Shown here one piece after another: positions 1-4,704 of a stretch of DNA of 5,642 nt. Source of the stretch: Candidatus Omnitrophota bacterium (GTDB taxonomy: Bacteria; Omnitrophota; Gorgyraeia; Gorgyraeales; Gorgyraeaceae); contig JAHIEN010000092.1 in NCBI GenBank assembly GCA_018901615.1, positions 1-5,642 on the forward strand, in the 5' to 3' direction. The translations under genes were made by a program, and so were the position numbers. The notes below the pieces were generated by a model, which did no database searches, was not told where the DNA came from, and was given only the letters and a program-made list of their open reading frames with translations. Each line of letters opens with the position of its first letter. The first letter of the stretch is position 1.

Positions 1-24
1 AATATTTGCCATTTTTTTTACGCT

Positions 25-846
25 TCAGCCTGAGCGGCCCTCCAGCCTATGGTATTCAGGAGACCAGACAACATCCACACCCGAAGAGGTATGTGTGTTC
101 CCAACCCAGAACGCATTCACCTCTTTTGAAACCCGCAAATTTTTGTTGTCTGAAACTAAATAATTCCTGATAAGCACAGGCGTCAGTACAAAAAATAGTC
201 CCAGCGTAAATATTAAAACGCATTTTAGGGACCTTTTAAACGGCCTTACGGATACTAAAACAAAAATGATAATGAACGGGAAAAGTATGTTTTGTCTCGT
301 AAGGATAGAAAGCCCCAGGACCAAACCCGATACTAACCACAAGATAGGCTTATCGCCTCTCTGCGCCCTTACTAACAGGTAAAAAAGAAAGATATTTATG
401 GATGTAAGAAAACTGGCTCTAAGGATAAGCGCGTCGTAAAAAATAGATACGGCATAAAACGCAAAAATAAAGGCCGCTATATAAGCGGCGATTTTATTAA
501 AAATCTCTTTTGTGACCTTATAGAGAAGCGCCACGCTGACAGAAGTCAGCATCGCCTGTATAAGATAAACCCAAAAATGATTCCAGCCAAATACCTTGTA
601 AATAACCGCTAAAAAATATGAGTAGAGCGGCTCTTTCCCGAATATCTCATTCCCGCCAAACCAGTTGCCGGAAGCGATAAAAATCCCAGCCTTATCAAAG
701 CCATACTGGTCAAAAACATTGGAACGAATAAGATATTCTGTTAAGGGAAATTTTAAAATCTGGAGGATATATAAAACTCTTATTAAAAAAGCCGCGAGGA
801 AAACAAAAAAGACCAAACGCTCATTTTTTTTAACTGCTACACTCAT
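25..846 (-). CDS. Membrane glycosyltransferase, GT39/ArnT-like, C-terminally truncated
   Basis: This 273-residue polytopic membrane protein is of the dolichyl-phosphate-mannose/ArnT glycosyltransferase type, which moves a sugar from a polyprenyl-phosphate donor to a lipid or protein on the outer face of the inner membrane. Visible family features are an N-terminal membrane helix (about 10-30), an acidic first loop (FDQYGFDKAG, about 45-54), the EPLYSYFLAVIYKVFG segment (72-87), a run of hydrophobic helices (90-230), LTRQN (182-186), and RNYLV (227-231) leading into NAFWVGN (244-250). The family normally runs to 450 residues or more, so the TGA at 25-27 comes early. A different frame stays open from there to the window edge, so a one-base frameshift is possible. 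The ATG at 846 lies inside rsmE (17 bp overlap) and has no clear ribosome binding site, suggesting translational coupling. Sugar and acceptor cannot be told from sequence. Confidence 0.7.
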   Translation of the reverse strand: MSVAVKKNERLVFFVFLAAFLIRVLYILQILKFPLTEYLIRSNVFDQYGFDKAGIFIASGNWFGGNEIFGKEPLYSYFLAVIYKVFGWNHFWVYLIQAMLTSVSVALLYKVTKEIFNKIAAYIAAFIFAFYAVSIFYDALILRASFLTSINIFLFYLLVRAQRGDKPILWLVSGLVLGLSILTRQNILFPFIIIFVLVSVRPFKRSLKCVLIFTLGLFFVLTPVLIRNYLVSDNKNLRVSKEVNAFWVGNTHTSSGVDVVWSPEYHRLEGRSG

Positions 847-1564
847 AATTTAGACATGATAGTATGTACATAGCGGCTGTCTCAACCCTTAAGACTAAAG
901 GCCCAAGCGAGCACACAGGATAACCATGGCCCCTGGCCTTAGCAATCTCCTCCTGGCTGAAATCACCTTCAGGGCCTACGAATACTGAGACGCGAGAGGG
1001 CCTTGAACTTTCTAATATCTGTTTTAGAGGCTTTGCGTCCTTATCCAGCGCGGCAAACACAATAAGATCACTATTGCCTGATTCGTTCAGGCACTCTTCA
1101 AAACTCCGAATATCTACTATAACAGGCAATGTAGACCTGCCGCATTGTTTTGACGCTGCCATGGCGATCCTGGACCAGCGATCCTGTTTCTTCCCTGCCT
1201 TGCCTGTTATCGCGGAGATAGTCCTCTCCGTAATCATAGGCGCTACGCGCGTTACGCCGAGTTCCACGGCCTTTTCCACTATCAGATCCATCTTGCCTTT
1301 TTTGGGAATAGCCTGATAAAGGGTGATGTCCGGCATGATGTCTTTTTTTATTTCTATTTTTCGTATAATATCTATGACTACGGATGACCTGTTGATGTCT
1401 TTTATCCTGCCCAAGTATTCCATGCCTGTGCCGTCAAAGACACCCACTTCTGAGCCAGGCACCAGGCGCATCACGTCCCGTATATGGCGCAGCTCGCCCT
1501 TGTCTTTTATTTCTATAATATTCTTTTCAGGATATACAAATTCAGGTGAAACGTAAAATCGCAT
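830..1564 (-). CDS. rsmE: 16S rRNA (uracil1498-N3)-methyltransferase RsmE
   Basis: RsmE uses S-adenosylmethionine to methylate N3 of U1498 in 16S rRNA, near the decoding centre of the 30S subunit. The 244-residue length is normal for the family. The N-terminal PUA-like RNA-binding domain (about 1-70) contains HIRDVMRL at 27-34. The C-terminal SPOUT (trefoil-knot) domain contains KGKMDLIVEKAVELGV (89-104), the RW...A...QCGR...P segment (119-137), the glycine-rich VGPEGDFS (186-193) and LGPLVLRVETA (210-220), which is the knot that binds the cofactor. The family consensus there is closer to LGxRILRxETA, so PLV is a mild deviation. An in-frame TGA 7-9 bases upstream of the ATG at 1564 fixes that start among nearby candidates, although no good Shine-Dalgarno sequence is seen. 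A palindromic repeat ends about 25 bp upstream, and tRNA-Ala lies beyond it in the same direction. Confidence 0.95.
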   Translation of the reverse strand: MRFYVSPEFVYPEKNIIEIKDKGELRHIRDVMRLVPGSEVGVFDGTGMEYLGRIKDINRSSVVIDIIRKIEIKKDIMPDITLYQAIPKKGKMDLIVEKAVELGVTRVAPMITERTISAITGKAGKKQDRWSRIAMAASKQCGRSTLPVIVDIRSFEECLNESGNSDLIVFAALDKDAKPLKQILESSRPSRVSVFVGPEGDFSQEEIAKARGHGYPVCSLGPLVLRVETAAMYILSCLNYECSS

Positions 1565-1587
1565 GGATTTTCAGGGTTTCCAGTAGC

Positions 1588-1657
1588 TTTTTTGCCCCTC
1601 GCAGCATATATCTTGGCTCGCTTGCTGCTCGGGACAATTTCGCCTTCGGCGAAATTG
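1588..1657 (-). repeat. Palindromic repeat, copy A (two-hairpin module)
   Basis: This roughly 70 bp element shares two exact blocks with copy B at 3038-3108: TTTTTTGCCCCTCGCAG (17 nt, plus strand) and GCTGCTCGGGACAA (14 nt). A variable spacer separates the blocks. Read on the minus strand, GUCCC and GGGGC form an outer stem, GCAGC and GCUGC an inner stem. Between them each side carries GA, giving the symmetric CGAG/CGAG tandem G-A motif. Directly attached is a second hairpin, CAATTTCGCC (1635-1644) with GGCGAAATTG (1648-1657), loop TTC. An A6 tract follows on the minus strand, so it is not an intrinsic terminator. It lies between tRNA-Ala and rsmE. Confidence 0.8.
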
Positions 1658-1710
1658 GTGGATCCTCCAATCAATTTTGCAATTCGAAATTGATTGGAGA
1701 GATCTCACCA
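1656..1710. repeat. Long bulged hairpin in the tRNA 3' trailer
   Basis: TGGTG (1656-1660), GATC (1661-1664) and CTCCAATCAATTT (1665-1677) pair with AAATTGATTGGAG (1687-1699), GATC (1701-1704) and CACCA (1706-1710). This gives 22 base pairs, two single-base bulges (A1700, T1705) and a 9-base loop. Its right foot is shared with the next hairpin, which ends in the tRNA, and its left foot touches copy A's second hairpin. It has no following U-tract on either strand. Confidence 0.85.
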
Positions 1711-1738
1711 AAAATTTTGTTTTACAAAATTTTTGGTG
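1706..1738. repeat. Perfect hairpin containing the tRNA 3' CCA end
   Basis: CACCAAAAATTTTGT (1706-1720) and ACAAAATTTTTGGTG (1724-1738) form a perfect 15 bp stem with loop TTT. The right arm includes positions 1734-1738, the last five bases (CACCA) of the tRNA-Ala gene on the minus strand. A precursor transcript would therefore hold the tRNA 3' end in this stem until processed. Confidence 0.9.
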
Positions 1739-1809
1739 GACCTGAGCGGGCTTGAACCGCTGACCTCCTCGTTGCGAACGAGGCGCTCTCCCAGCTGAGC
1801 TACAGGCCC
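1734..1809 (-). tRNA. tRNA-Ala (anticodon CGC)
   Basis: On the minus strand the 76-nt cloverleaf starts GGGCCTG (1809-1803) and pairs perfectly with CAGGTCC. It includes the G3-U70 wobble, the classic alanine identity element. The D-arm is GCTC...GAGC. The anticodon arm is CCTCG-TTCGCAA-CGAGG, giving anticodon CGC, which reads the Ala codon GCG. The variable loop is AGGTC. The T-arm is AGCGG-TTCAAGC-CCGCT. The discriminator is A and CCA is encoded (1736-1734). A TATAAT box lies about 130 bp upstream. Both termini are embedded in hairpins. The gene is probably transcribed together with rsmE. Confidence 0.97.
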
Positions 1810-1856
1810 CGTACCAAAATATCCGATTTTAAAAATCAGGTATTTTGGTACGGGGC
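1806..1856. repeat. Long hairpin containing the tRNA 5' end
   Basis: GCCCCGTACCAAAATA (1806-1821) and TATTTTGGTACGGGGC (1841-1856) are perfect 16 bp arms. The interior 1822-1840 pairs further (GATTT with AAATC) with one mismatch and one wobble. The left arm includes 1806-1809, the first four bases (GGGC) of tRNA-Ala on the minus strand, so the leader could compete with the acceptor stem. Confidence 0.9.
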
Positions 1857-1862
1857 AAACCC

Positions 1863-1883
1863 AAATTTTGTGAAACAAAATTT
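1863..1883. repeat. Small AT-rich hairpin
   Basis: AAATTTTGT (1863-1871) pairs perfectly with ACAAAATTT (1875-1883), loop GAA. The same arm sequence forms the core of the hairpin at 1706-1738 on the other side of the tRNA, so the two look related. Confidence 0.75.
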
Positions 1884-1885
1884 AA

Positions 1886-1912
1886 TCCTGATCCGCCTTA
1901 GGCGGAGAAGGA
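1886..1912. repeat. GC-rich hairpin with tandem GA internal loop
   Basis: TCCGCC (1892-1897) and GGCGGA (1901-1906) pair with loop TTA. Outside them GA faces GA (1890-1891 and 1907-1908), then TCCT (1886-1889) pairs with AGGA (1909-1912). The stem, symmetric GA/GA, stem layout repeats that of the two-copy repeat, but here it would form in plus-strand RNA. Confidence 0.65.
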
Positions 1913-1939
1913 CCTTAAAATACACCACAATGTAGAGTT

Positions 1940-1945
1940 ATTATA
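1940..1945 (-). promoter_or_regulatory. Probable -10 box of the tRNA-Ala/rsmE unit
   Basis: The minus strand reads TGGTATAAT, a consensus -10 with the TGn extension. At 17 bp spacing the -35 position (1963-1968) reads TAGCCC, a poor match, so the promoter would depend on the extended -10. Transcription would start near 1933 and give a leader of about 124 nt made largely of hairpins. Confidence 0.5.
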
Positions 1946-2000
1946 CCATTTTTGACAAGCGAGGGCTAGAAAATATTGGTAAAAATAAAAGGGGGTAACT

Positions 2001-2143
2001 GGGGACGTCTCACTGTGCTATAACATCCTTAGGGGCAATGAGTTGCAGTTGTGATGATTCCAGCTATTCTATCTGTCTCATTGGAATCGTCACGATTGTA
2101 ACTATATAATTTATAGTGAGTTAGGTAACTGTGAGACGTCCCC
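2001..2143. mobile_element. MITE-like 143 bp palindromic element
   Basis: The element is bounded by perfect 13 bp terminal inverted repeats, GGGGACGTCTCAC (2001-2013) and GTGAGACGTCCCC (2131-2143). Inside are CTATAA/TTATAG (2018-2023, 2111-2116) and a 22-position stem (2041-2062 with 2082-2103) around a 19-base loop, so nearly the whole element can fold into one long imperfect hairpin. No transposase lies in the window and no classic target duplication flanks the ends. However, GGTAACTG occurs just at both inverted repeats (1994-2001 and 2124-2131). It starts 16 bp beyond the stop codon of the pilin operon. T-rich tracts lie on both flanks, so it may also end transcription. Confidence 0.6.
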
Positions 2144-2158
2144 TATTTTTCTTTTTAA

Positions 2159-2707
2159 TTAGTGGAATGAGGCAAGCTGGGGATAGCATGCGGAATAAAA
2201 CGTCAGGGACTGATCTCTGTAACTCCCGGTAAGCTCTATGGTCAAGATATTTCCGCTGAGCGCGAAACTTACATCTGTCACGCTTATTTTTGGTATGATA
2301 GATTCGGGCCCGGAGCCATTATCAAACATCAGGTCCTCTCCGGATTTAGAGTATGTATACGTAACTGTGTCACTGTAATTAGCGCTAGTTATAGGGTCAT
2401 TGGTATTAGCGGTGATATACAGGGTGGCGGGGTCAGCGTCAGGCACCTCAAGGGGGCGCGACCCAGCAAGAACGGCAGTCTCATCGCCTACAGCGCGCAT
2501 GACATTTTTGTATATATGTTCTACCGCATACTGCAATTCATAAGAAATAATTATCTTGTTATCGGCTTTGAAAAAAATCTGCTGGCTCGCGACATATAAA
2601 GCAGACACACCCAGAAAAACCACTGTTATGAGAAGCGTTGACACCATGACTTCTACCAGGGTCAGCCCCGCCTTATTCCGGGATCCTCGTCTCAGTCCAT
2701 GAAACAC
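2159..2707 (-). CDS. PilW/GspJ-like minor pseudopilin
   Basis: This 182-residue prepilin would be cleaved after the glycine of NKAG|LTLVEVMVSTLLIT (leader about 14 residues), leaving Glu5 of the mature protein for assembly. One hydrophobic helix (about 15-36) is followed by a soluble beta-rich domain with a single late cysteine (SACYPQ). The motif and its place after a PilV-like gene suit a PilW/GspJ-type minor pseudopilin that helps initiate or tip the fibre. The GTG start at 2707 is chosen because AAGGAGG (2717-2723) lies 9 bases upstream, inside the preceding gene. The two genes overlap by 35 bp, which implies coupled translation. The N-terminus and context are secure; the exact subfamily is inferred. 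Confidence 0.8.
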   Translation of the reverse strand: MFHGLRRGSRNKAGLTLVEVMVSTLLITVVFLGVSALYVASQQIFFKADNKIIISYELQYAVEHIYKNVMRAVGDETAVLAGSRPLEVPDADPATLYITANTNDPITSANYSDTVTYTYSKSGEDLMFDNGSGPESIIPKISVTDVSFALSGNILTIELTGSYRDQSLTFYSACYPQLASFH

Positions 2708-3137
2708 GCGCGGTTACCTCCTTATATCCGTCTGGCTCTTCTGCCACATCATACGTCAATGTAGCTCCCAGGCTCGCCAATTCCCCTTTTATTATGACAT
2801 CGCCCATCTCCGACTCGATATTCTCGACATCATGACCGCCAGGGTCCAGCTTAGAATCAGTGTAAACATAGCTAGCCCTGAGCCTTTCTTGTATCTCTCT
2901 CGCGAAATTATACGCCTGGATCCTGTGGCGGGCTCTGTTAAAAAGGGCCTGGGCTCCGATAAACGCCCCGAACATGCCTGCCGCCAGGATAGATATCACC
3001 AACATAGCGATTAATACTTCCAAAAGAGTAAGGCCTTTTTTTTGCCCCTCGCAGTATAATTTTAAGCTAAGCGCTGCTCGGGACAAAATTCTGCCTATTC
3101 GGCAGAATAGGGATATTTTTTGACGGAGTCTAATCAT
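2673..3137 (-). CDS. PilV/GspI-like minor pseudopilin with repeat-encoded leader
   Basis: This is a 154-residue prepilin. The core motif KKG|LTLLEVLIAMLVISILAAG and a following NFAREIQERLR-type helix resemble GspI/PilV minor pseudopilins, which sit at or near the pilus tip in the inner membrane complex. The ATG at 3137 overlaps the pilT stop as ATGA, a strong sign of coupled translation. It gives an unusually long 35-residue leader with two cysteines and many basic residues. Most of that leader (about residues 10-34) is encoded by palindromic repeat copy B, read in frame. A shorter start at an in-frame TTG (codon 18) cannot be excluded. The 3' end carries AAGGAGG, which serves the next gene. 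Mature cleavage would remove the whole insert. Confidence 0.82.
   Translation of the reverse strand: MIRLRQKISLFCRIGRILSRAALSLKLYCEGQKKGLTLLEVLIAMLVISILAAGMFGAFIGAQALFNRARHRIQAYNFAREIQERLRASYVYTDSKLDPGGHDVENIESEMGDVIIKGELASLGATLTYDVAEEPDGYKEVTARVSWTETRIPE
2717..2723 (-). promoter_or_regulatory. Internal Shine-Dalgarno for the PilW-like gene
   Basis: AAGGAGG on the minus strand lies within the PilV-like reading frame (encoding Lys-Glu and part of Val), nine bases before the GTG at 2707. It decides the downstream start despite the 35 bp gene overlap. Confidence 0.75.
3038..3108 (-). repeat. Palindromic repeat, copy B, inside a prepilin gene
   Basis: It shares the 17-nt and 14-nt exact blocks with copy A at 1588-1657 in the same order and orientation. 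GCCCC (3044-3048) pairs with GGGAC (3080-3084), using one wobble on the minus-strand RNA, and GCAG (3051-3054) pairs with CTGC (3074-3077). GA faces GA between them on the minus strand. The attached second hairpin is ATTCTGCC (3088-3095) with GGCAGAAT (3101-3108). Its sequence differs from copy A's second hairpin while remaining a perfect stem. The repeat is translated as part of the prepilin leader. Confidence 0.8.
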
Positions 3138-4207
3138 CTCTTAATAAGCGACACGAGTTCCTGCGGATTGGCGCTTCTCGAATATACCTCTTCCCATGTC
3201 ACGATACCTTTATTGTAGAGCTCGGCGAGCGACTGGTTCATTGTGCACATCTCGTATTTTTTGCCAATCTGCAACAGAGAGTATATCTGGTGAAGGTTAC
3301 TTTCTCTTATAAGGTTTTGAATGGCGGGTATTACGTTCATGACCTCAGCGGCCAGCGCCCTTCCCTTCTGGTCTTTTTTTGGTATTAACTGCTGGACTAT
3401 CACGCCCACCAGCACCATTGAAAGCTGCAAGCGTACCTGCTGCTGCTGGTACGCCGGGAACACATCTATTATCCTGCTGATGGCGTGCACAGCGTCTATT
3501 GTATGAAGTGTACCGAATATAAGATGTCCTGTCTCAGCCAGCGTAAGGGCGCCTTTTATAGTATCCAGGTCCCTTAATTCTCCTATAAGAACAATATTGG
3601 GATCTTGCCTGAAAACGTGCTTTATGGCTCCCTGAAAGGAGATCGTGTCTGTCCCAAGCTCTCTCTGGTTTATCGTGCTCTTCTTATGCTTGTGCAGATA
3701 TTCTATGGGGTCTTCTATGGAAATGATGTGCACGGCCCTTTTTGAGTTTATATACTCTATCATACTTGCCAGCGTAGTAGATTTGCCGCTGCCAGTCGCC
3801 CCTGAAATAAGGACCAGGCCGTTTGTCTTGTCAGCAAAAACCTTTGCGGCTTTTGGCAGGCCAAGTTCATCCAGGTCAGGTATCTTAAAAGGGATAAGCC
3901 TTATCGCCATGCCGATAGAACCACGTTGTTGATATATGTTTATCCTGAAGCGGCCGAGGTCTTTAATGCCCATGGACGCGTCGAGCTCTTTTTTTTCCAA
4001 GAATATTTCTTTTTGTTTGTCCGTAAGAATACTGAAGGCCAGATCCAGTGTTTCTTGCGGGGTCAAAGGATGAAATTCAGACAGGATCTGCAATTTGCCG
4101 TCTATCCTCAATTGAGGGGCAAGGCCAACAGTAATATGCAGGTCTGAAGCCTTTTTCTCTACCATTAACTTTAGTAAATCATTTAATTTTATATTAAATG
4201 AGACCAT
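3134..4207 (-). CDS. pilT: Type IV pilus retraction ATPase PilT
   Basis: PilT is a hexameric cytoplasmic ATPase that drives pilus disassembly and twitching at the inner membrane. From the ATG at 4207 the protein has 357 residues. It shows the N-terminal ASDLHI motif (20-25), Walker A GATGSGKST (136-144), the Asp box IISIEDPIE (161-169), Walker B VLIGELRD (186-193), the His box TGHLIFGTLHT (206-216) and AIQNLIRE (275-282). The last is the PilT-type AIRNLIRE signature with Q for R, and GELRD replaces the usual GEMRD. A TTG at 4240 would add 11 residues. I prefer the ATG because family members start shortly before ASDLH, but neither start has a clear ribosome binding site. Its stop overlaps the next start as ATGA. 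With no PilB nearby, extension motor and platform genes must lie elsewhere. Confidence 0.93.
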   Translation of the reverse strand: MVSFNIKLNDLLKLMVEKKASDLHITVGLAPQLRIDGKLQILSEFHPLTPQETLDLAFSILTDKQKEIFLEKKELDASMGIKDLGRFRINIYQQRGSIGMAIRLIPFKIPDLDELGLPKAAKVFADKTNGLVLISGATGSGKSTTLASMIEYINSKRAVHIISIEDPIEYLHKHKKSTINQRELGTDTISFQGAIKHVFRQDPNIVLIGELRDLDTIKGALTLAETGHLIFGTLHTIDAVHAISRIIDVFPAYQQQQVRLQLSMVLVGVIVQQLIPKKDQKGRALAAEVMNVIPAIQNLIRESNLHQIYSLLQIGKKYEMCTMNQSLAELYNKGIVTWEEVYSRSANPQELVSLIKR

Positions 4208-4266
4208 AAGTTTAGGTGGTTCATAATACGTATCTGCCAATTAATGGGGGGCTTATTTCATAAACA

Positions 4267-4692
4267 TTAAAGCAGGGGACCGGTGACAGTTCCTTTACTC
4301 TGTATATCGTAAAAATGTTCATTGTAAGGTGACGGCGCAGTGCTCTTTCTCTGGGCCCTGGCATTAAAATCTATTGTCTCTCCTGCGTCTGTTGTTATAG
4401 AATAATCAAAAAACGCGTTAGTGGTATCATTTGGATTTTCTATATTCAGAGAGTCTAAGCCACTAGAACCACCGGCAAAATACGCATTTTCCAGAAAATA
4501 TATCTTCTGGCCTGTCCTTATAAGATTAAGGTTACTTATCGCCTCTCCTACCTTAGCCTTTTCTATGGCCTTGACCAGCATGGGCAGCGCCAGAGTGGCA
4601 AGTATCCCCAGAATGACAACAACGATCAAGAGTTCTGTAAGCGTAAAACCTATCCTGCGGCCAAAAATTTTTATTTTAAATTTTCTGTTCAT
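4267..4692 (-). CDS. Type IV prepilin-like protein 3
   Basis: This 141-residue prepilin has a basic leader of about 15 residues and cleavage at RRIG|FTLTELLIVVVILGILATLALP. Glu5 of the mature protein is present. The hydrophobic alpha-1 helix covers about 16-40, followed by IEKAKVGEAISNLNLIRTGQKIYFLENAYF, the usual amphipathic continuation. The globular part is short and beta-rich and has no cysteine, so the disulphide-bonded D-loop of Pseudomonas-type PilA is absent. The gene starts 12 bp after prepilin 2 with no evident Shine-Dalgarno sequence, suggesting readthrough reinitiation. The C-terminal domain is unlike those of its two neighbours, so it is a divergent paralogue and not a simple duplicate. 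It is a major or minor pilin; sequence alone does not decide. Confidence 0.85.
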   Translation of the reverse strand: MNRKFKIKIFGRRIGFTLTELLIVVVILGILATLALPMLVKAIEKAKVGEAISNLNLIRTGQKIYFLENAYFAGGSSGLDSLNIENPNDTTNAFFDYSITTDAGETIDFNARAQRKSTAPSPYNEHFYDIQSKGTVTGPLL

Positions 4693-4704
4693 AGACTGTC
4701 TATT

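Noticed and set aside
1588..1635. Intrinsic terminator after tRNA-Ala
   Set aside because: On the minus strand the stem is followed by an A-tract, and on the plus strand the T-tract precedes the stem, so neither direction fits.
1546..1755. Plus-strand open frame running through the hairpin chain and into the tRNA
   Set aside because: It overlaps the tRNA gene and the start of rsmE, is built from palindromes, and its translation shows no domain or ribosome binding site.
1594..1912. CRISPR array or integron attC-like sites
   Set aside because: The hairpins differ in sequence and length, with no regular repeat-spacer spacing and no paired attC core motifs such as GTTRRRY.
1810..1933. T-box or other riboswitch in the tRNA leader
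   Set aside because: There is no T-box consensus, and the leader precedes a tRNA, not a synthetase; the sequence is explained by independent simple hairpins.
1951..1975. Possible third, reversed and degenerate copy of the repeat core (AAGCGAGGGCTAGAAAA)
   Set aside because: Only the CGAGGG portion and a nearby A-tract match, and the pairing partner block is missing.
3645..4147. Plus-strand open frames opposite pilT
   Set aside because: These are antisense shadows of a well-conserved ATPase; no motifs or start signals support them.
4208..4240. TTG start at 4240 for pilT
   Set aside because: It would add 11 residues before the family's usual N-terminus and has no ribosome binding site; it is kept only as an alternative.
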